Part shown: positions 61,501 to 64,000 of the stretch, one piece after another | Numbering within the stretch: the stretch's first letter is position 1 | How the letters are laid out: each line of letters opens with the position of its first letter | From: Streptomyces sp. H27-C3 | GTDB taxonomy: Bacteria > Actinomycetota > Actinomycetes > Streptomycetales > Streptomycetaceae | Length of the DNA stretch: 64,000 bases | Assembly (NCBI RefSeq): GCF_030063415.1 | Contig: NZ_JASITA010000034.1 | Location: 1 to 64,000, forward strand | Direction of reading: 5' to 3' | Program-made: the position numbers and the translations under genes | Notes under the pieces: model-generated | Database searches by the model: none | What the model saw: the letters and a program-made list of their open reading frames with translations, nothing else | What the model was told of the DNA's origin: nothing

Positions 61501-62329
61501 CAACGGGGCAGACCGGACCGAGCGGCCGTCCCGGCTCGTTCAGGTCGGTGACGGCGCCGAGCCGGCGCAGCAGCATGGCCACGTCGGTGCCCTGGGCGCC
61601 GTCGTACGTGTGGAACTCGTCCAGGACGACGTAGGCGAGCGCGGAGCCGCCCGGTTCCTGCCAGAGTCGCTGGTCCTCGGGCCGCTGGAGCATCAGGTCC
61701 AGCATTTTGTAGTTGGTGATCAGGATGTCGGGCCTGGTGCGCCGGATCTCGTCCCGGTCGACCGCGACGCGCGGGTTGGCCTGCTTGAACTCCTTGGACG
61801 CCTTGTCGCCGATGTAGAGCGCGGCCTGTACGCCCGCGTCCCTGAGCCGGGCGTCCCGGGGGTTGTCGAGGTGGTTGTTGATGCGGTGGGCCTGGTCGGT
61901 GGCCAGCGCGTTCATCGGGTAGAGGAGGACGGCCTTGACGCCTTCCCTGCCGGCCTCGCGCTCCCTGCGGCAGTGGTCGAGGAGCGGCACGAGGAACGCC
62001 TCGGTCTTGCCCGATCCGGTGCCGGTGGTCACCAGCGTGGGCCGGGCGGGACCGTGCAGCGTGGAGAGGCGTTCCCAGGCCCGCTCCTGGTGGCGGTGGG
62101 GGTGGAAGCCACGCGGCCACCAGGTGAGGTGTCGCTGCCAGTCGTCGTTCTCGGCCGGGCGGAAGGGGGTGCGGATACGCAGGTACGGGCCGCGGAAGAT
62201 GCCGTCGTCCGCGTCACCGAGGAACTGCTCCAGGGCGCCGCGGGTGCTCTCGTCCGCCAGGGCGTACGTCGTCGACAGGTACTGACTCAGGCTGTCGCGT
62301 ACCTGCTCGGCGGCGAGGGTTGGTCGCAC
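55532..62329 (-). CDS. giant SF2 helicase with DUF1998-type and nuclease-like domains
   Basis: A 2265-residue protein from the GTG at 62329, which has AGGAGG seven bases upstream; a GTG at 62377 has a weak site. Helicase motifs are LVTTGTGSGKTEAFLVPLL (near 100-118), ILITNYKMLDLML, VVLDEFHTYDGAQGTD, ATSATLGEG, CTPTLELGIDIGDLSAVVLA and QRVGRAGRATGNAYLL (near 1125). Cys pairs near 1010, 1430 and 1555 suggest zinc ribbons. A DUF1998-type Cys cluster, RCPCVGEERPACHRCLLRHV, is near 1710. At about 1850 VAVYLDGYRYHAS to TGHGWQVFQLTWDDV resembles Vsr/DUF559-type nucleases. Size and order recall DruE of Druantia and other DUF1998 defence helicases. Operon with the downstream UvrD-type helicase. Confidence 0.85.
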   Translation of the reverse strand: MRPTLAAEQVRDSLSQYLSTTYALADESTRGALEQFLGDADDGIFRGPYLRIRTPFRPAENDDWQRHLTWWPRGFHPHRHQERAWERLSTLHGPARPTLVTTGTGSGKTEAFLVPLLDHCRREREAGREGVKAVLLYPMNALATDQAHRINNHLDNPRDARLRDAGVQAALYIGDKASKEFKQANPRVAVDRDEIRRTRPDILITNYKMLDLMLQRPEDQRLWQEPGGSALAYVVLDEFHTYDGAQGTDVAMLLRRLGAVTDLNEPGRPLGPVCPVATSATLGEGAPGAAGGSMLDVAEQVFGVPFTPDAVVGEDRRSAQDFAGNSDFRLPFPPPDEVAGLDDPTGNPAALDQLAAAFTGKTGLDAAQLGRQLRRHRLTAAVLEILDGRPRTMAEVMDVLPRYAYHWGVAVQQNPAVAVRALARYIALLSTARDPEHPTRPLLSIEVHHWVRSVSRVLRGISAARAEFRWDDERVATGGRLAAGTAGGHDDSLAPDGDAAPAAPAVDSAPPRAQVFLPAVFCRECGRSGWAALSPEADPAELDMNATKIRRASVGRDKSRVRNMIAATPQQAYDAAFVAEKQRSGPTVLVLDGLTGRVRPMSRETDFDQPRDGEGPHLAKPLHDAAFVWADLGDDRAASGDQCPACRTFNAIRYLGTGLAALAAASITQLFTGGELDKNLKEDKTLLFNDSVQDAAHRAGYVANRSYTFSLRSLLASRIDEDEPIALSDLAADLIADVVDSKAVQAAVIPPDLHVVRGVDTLLSGRSQGSRATWELIAQRLAFAAVLEFGLRSRQGRTLELTRTVAADVPLQDPDAVAEIVRELLHTTPGDIALPDGSLPGPDRWVGHVRGLLERLRTRGAIRHAWLDGWLNEAGVRRWLVWGGRKTGMPAFPPGVSAPAFLLGSPKQGSDDFDVVTGRLGWYQDWTRRSLGLRPDAANAFLVRLLPALVDAGVLSARTAKDGVTRVYGLQPGHVQVRKLADDRVADASAHCPVCSWEQTVHPALADQWHGQPCPRYRCGGLLRTGQDLESGVRRRDFTQDFYRRMYREAGVFTINTAEHTGTLSRPKREAVEKAFRAGVQAHYANPQVLSCTPTLELGIDIGDLSAVVLASLPKGPANYVQRVGRAGRATGNAYLLTMVDRGPRDRYYLDDPRQMIAGDIQPPGCFLSASEILRRQYLAHLLDLLGAGRLPAPDGGGDALGPMPRLATELFGPSAWLPEFQQAALDAGTHRVDSFLLLFPPYDEAKGTGVSPRAAEELRTYATGGLADALGDARTQWEDRRGEMRHRITSIDAALKELVAGDPDHERQGRELRAERRAVSRHASEISRSTAHGTLVDLGLLPNYSLVDSLTELEATLTWREDGKDGQPEHHSKVLRYERSARLALTDLAPGNHYYVQGYKHRVTGLDIGSPNRPSWLWWRVCPDCGHVRTQQAEQDSTACPRCLSPAIGDVGCLHKVLVPHRVMARDQRDDIRVRDDTDERERRHYTVVPAVDIPREHIEAGWKHKKATFGWEFTRHAMIRHINVGTSRVDTGAEDAFAGRQVRLNPFWVCDSCGYADPDGGPAAAHAGQQDAFGTPRATKYHRPWCPRLRDGLGETKAAQQGVKLLLAHELRSEALRILIPAVTAYTEERLASFKALLLAGIAQSYGGDPDHLAVVTDSMPEPGSDVRRHFLVLYDSLPGGTGYLHRLAGPDGMHDVLTRARQVIERCPCVGEERPACHRCLLRHVGNSEYELVSREHALDILGELLGRTGDAWSIEEAETTGDISLVQQVESELEALFRRGLLAWAEGVDDVSVRTAQTPDGERDTTLRFTAPDGKVSGWRMETQTDLGFTVPDVVFRSLDDDRKRVAVYLDGYRYHASPAHNRIASDADKRTRLRTGHGWQVFQLTWDDVRAWTGDAKPPADPVWVPYQNTAQKTASDIHRRLHGDDPRDLHRFVWTNPVETLIGYLSTPDHGVWRRRAQSALAGFAAVSATSRALADGPEIGHRIAEALEGKRLAGGQGAVQVMATKDGSGCPLTVALDLRNGQAGAVWTALTVLDDSPQALGRDENAHRRRWQAWLYWTNLLQFLNEGEGDGVQLAASQLPGFDPVELAVTGGAGWLESRRQRQQPDSEAPTTDAAAPPAEASSHVEAPLPSDSATGAVRDPAWDEVVDYLVEEPGLAELVEVLVRSAVPAPEAGFELGDAAWPAELAWSTHRIGVVLAPEHEDEAAVAEARDRDRAYAAAGWTVRTAVEWDAGELAAALTRLAQADGHPAENDDEEPA

Positions 62330-62415
62330 CCGTGGTCCTCCTGGTATTCCGTCTTGTGTGGGCCCGTCCTGGGCCACGCCCTACCGTAATAGCGCCGCGG
62401 CCCTATCCGGCCCGG

Positions 62416-62565
62416 TCAGACGTCGACCTTGCGTCCGACGTAGGCAACACGCAGAGCACGCCGGCCGCGCAGAAGCCGGAAGTGCGTACGTCCAGGCTTC
62501 GGCAGGAATTCGGAGTGCCGGTCGAAGAGCTGCTGTGTGCCGTCGTCGTCGGTGAACCAGCACAT
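62416..62565 (-). CDS. 49-residue basic protein
   Basis: A short gene beginning 5 bp after the DUF262 remnant's stop and ending 86 bp before the giant helicase start. The protein starts MCWFTDDDGTQQLFDRHSEF and ends RALRVAYVGRKVDV; it is basic and soluble. GGGGGTAGAGGG immediately upstream of the ATG can serve as ribosome site. I know no family. It may be a small accessory of the helicase operon. Confidence 0.5.
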   Translation of the reverse strand: MCWFTDDDGTQQLFDRHSEFLPKPGRTHFRLLRGRRALRVAYVGRKVDV

Positions 62566-62570
62566 GCCCT

Positions 62571-62925
62571 CTACCCCCGGAAGAACTCCGCCATCGCGGC
62601 GAACCTCGTGCGTAGCTTCTTCGTGTCGCCGGTGGCGAAGGAGATGGCGCGGTCGAAGTCCCACGTCCTTCACCAGTCCGAAGAACCCGCTCAGCACCCT
62701 GTCACTCGACGCTACCAGCGCTTCACGCTCGTGATCGTCCAGAGTGGCGAGATTGACCGCGACCGTCTCGAACAGGGCCTTATTGATGGGCGAATTGCCC
62801 TTTCCACCCCGCCATTCCCGGAACGCGTGATCGCCGAAGAGGTCCGTCGCGCAGCGCATCGCCCTGCGGAACTCCAGGGCCACTGCCTCCCGTTGTTCCG
62901 CGTTCAGTTGGTTCACACGATGCAT
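62571..62925 (-). pseudogene. DUF262 (GmrSD-type) protein C-terminal remnant, frameshifted
   Basis: From 62925 the frame reads NAEQREAVALEFRRAMRCAT, LFGDHAFREWRGGKGNSPIN, KALFETVAVNLATLDDHERE, then GFFGLVKD. After a single-base shift near 62665 it continues WDFDRAISFATGDTKKLRTR and FAAMAEFFRG to the TAG at 62571. This is the end of a DUF262-type protein of about 350-600 residues; the catalytic N-terminal ParB/Srx-like domain is missing. GmrS/GmrD-type DUF262 proteins are type IV restriction enzymes. Confidence 0.75.
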
Positions 62926-62954
62926 GGCCGGCCGATCGACGGCGGGCGGGCCCG

Positions 62955-63401
62955 TCAGCGCGGCAGGTCCAGTTCGGCGCGGACCGTCTTGCCGACGGAG
63001 CGGCGGTCGAATACGTCCCACCGGTCGGCCAGCGCCTCGACGAGCAGCAGCCCCCGGCCACTGTCCGCGCCGGGCACCGGGGCCGCGATGGCGCCGGGCC
63101 CGGCGGGGCGGCGCTCGCCGCGCGGGTCCGACACGTCGATGCGGAGGGTGTACGCGTCGAGGCTGAGCCGCACCTCGAAGTCGCGGCCGGGAACGCGGCC
63201 GTGGGTGACGGCGTTCGCGGCGAGCTCGGCGACGAGGAGCGCGGCGATGTCCGAGGCGTCGGAGTCGTACGGGATGCCCCAGGCATCCAGCCGGTGCACG
63301 GCGAGGTGGCGGGCGAGGCGGGCGCCGCGCGGAGTGGAGCTGAACCGCTGCGTGAACACACGTACGGTAACGGGGATTTGGGAAGCGGGGCTTGGCGTCA
63401 T
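62955..63401 (-). CDS. RsbW-like ATP-binding protein
   Basis: A 148-residue GHKL ATPase domain: FTQRFSSTPRGARLARHLAV, ALLVAELAANAVTHGRVPG (N-box), LRIDVSDPRGERRP (G1) and PGADSGRGLLLVEALADRWD (G2), ending GKTVRAELDLPR. It is divergent from an XRE regulator with DUF5753 across a 160-bp gap containing a long palindrome. This arrangement is very common in Streptomyces (whiJ/abaA-like and conservon-type loci), where the small ATPase and HTH protein act on development or antibiotic genes. The target is unknown. Confidence 0.85.
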   Translation of the reverse strand: MTPSPASQIPVTVRVFTQRFSSTPRGARLARHLAVHRLDAWGIPYDSDASDIAALLVAELAANAVTHGRVPGRDFEVRLSLDAYTLRIDVSDPRGERRPAGPGAIAAPVPGADSGRGLLLVEALADRWDVFDRRSVGKTVRAELDLPR

Positions 63402-63446
63402 GGCCCCAAACTGGCGCCCCGCGAGCCCCGCACACCAGGTCAGCGG

Positions 63447-63471
63447 CTAGTACTCTGCGTCAGAGCACTAG
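63447..63471. promoter_or_regulatory. 25-bp palindromic operator candidate
   Basis: Eleven-base arms CTAGTACTCTG and CAGAGCACTAG around CGT, with one mismatch, lie between the divergent RsbW-like and XRE genes. It is a good candidate for an autoregulatory site of the XRE protein. Confidence 0.55.
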
Positions 63472-63561
63472 TACGGAGAGTAGACAGGGCCGGCGACTGA
63501 ACGTAACCATGGGTGCGTTGGGAGTGGGTCCGCGGGGCGGGTGTACTGGAGGTGTCCTCGC

Positions 63562-64000
63562 ATGACGGACGGTACGGGCGGGTCGCCGGGCTGCAGTGAG
63601 CCGGAGGTGTCGGACAGTCTCAAGACATTCGGCGAGGTCTTCAAGGCTTTCCGCAAACGGGCGGGCCTGACCCAGGAGGACTTCGCCGAGCTGGTCCCGT
63701 ACTCGGTCCAGACGGTCGCCAAGATCGAGCAGGGCCGCCGCTTTCCGCAGCCGGACTTCGTGGGGCGGGCGGAGGAAGTCCTGGACGCGTTCGGGGCGCT
63801 GCGGGGTGCGGCGCGGCATCTGTCGCGGCAGCCGGGGCTGGCGAGTTGGTTCCGGCAGTGGGCGCGGTTCGAGGCGGAGGCGGTGAGCCTGTACACGTAC
63901 GAGTGCCGGGTGGTGCCGGGCCTGTTGCAGACGGAGGCGTACGCGCGGGCGGTGTCGTTCAGCGTGCCGCCGCTGCCGGACGAACAACAGCTGAGCGAGC
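63562..64000 (+). CDS. XRE-family regulator with DUF5753 domain (partial)
   Basis: The gene runs off the right edge; 146 residues are visible. GGAGG precedes the ATG. Residues 20-75 are the HTH (LKTFGEVFKAFRKRAGLTQE, VPYSVQTVAKIEQGRRFPQP). From about 95 the DUF5753 effector domain begins (ASWFRQWARFEAEAVSLYTY, VVPGLLQTEAYARAV). These regulators usually pair with a DUF397 protein and an RsbW-like ATPase; the latter is present on the other side. Confidence 0.88.
   Translation, partial: MTDGTGGSPGCSEPEVSDSLKTFGEVFKAFRKRAGLTQEDFAELVPYSVQTVAKIEQGRRFPQPDFVGRAEEVLDAFGALRGAARHLSRQPGLASWFRQWARFEAEAVSLYTYECRVVPGLLQTEAYARAVSFSVPPLPDEQQLSE

Noticed and set aside
58046-62389. A 1447-codon plus-strand open frame opposite the giant helicase
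   Set aside because: The minus strand carries all helicase motifs and the good ribosome site; the plus frame is a GC-driven shadow.

Overview
The window comes from a Streptomyces-type actinomycete. GC is very high, codon third positions are almost all G/C (which throws long antisense shadow ORFs), GTG and TTG starts are common, and the recognisable genes are streptomycete: an aconitase of about 903 residues, an HTH-MurA fusion, a SepF paralogue, a DUF6099 protein, and an XRE regulator divergent from an RsbW-like ATPase. The conserved order acn, HTH-murA, acyl-CoA genes, arcAB, SepF paralogue resembles the S. coelicolor chromosome around SCO5967-SCO5999 as I remember it.

Left part (1-14.4 kb) is accessory. 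It holds remnants of pcaB and of an IS256 transposase, a secreted 2055-residue Rhs/YD-repeat protein with a short hydrophobic and cationic C-terminal tip followed by a small membrane protein (candidate effector and immunity pair), a frameshifted unknown gene, a secreted DUF1906 protein, and a pile-up of broken IS3, IS110, IS4 and IS5 transposases.

Middle part (14.4-43 kb) is conserved chromosome. It contains aconitase, a decayed BBE-type oxidase, the HTH-MurA fusion, a DUF2993 protein, then an aromatic acyl-CoA catabolic locus. That locus has an aminobenzoate/salicylate-type CoA ligase, a PaaX-family regulator, a bifunctional flavin monooxygenase/OYE reductase, enoyl-CoA hydratase, acyl-CoA dehydrogenase, RidA and a hydrolase. 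Next come an anti-sigma-type ATPase, arginine deiminase and ornithine carbamoyltransferase, the Hen1-Pnkp RNA repair operon, a glutaredoxin-like protein lacking its second Cys, homocysteine methyltransferase, an LLM oxidoreductase, and a SepF-ATPase-MazG group.

Right part (43-64 kb) is accessory again. A truncated ribosomal protein S18 paralogue abuts fragments of a serine recombinase and an ISL3 transposase. A 2.56-kb segment (44326-46890) lies between two short inverted-repeat elements in opposite orientation and carries a 32-G tract, a toxin-like/partner gene pair and an ArsR-AHSA1-DHFR operon. A Tn3 transposase remnant, an MFS/beta-propeller operon, a secreted phosphoesterase and a hemerythrin follow. 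The window ends in a possible defence locus on the minus strand: a frameshifted DUF262 remnant, a 49-residue protein, a 2265-residue SF2 helicase with DUF1998-type and nuclease-like regions, and a UvrD-type helicase with a RelE-like N-terminus, then an RsbW-like/XRE pair.

I recognised no tRNA, intact rRNA or CRISPR array.
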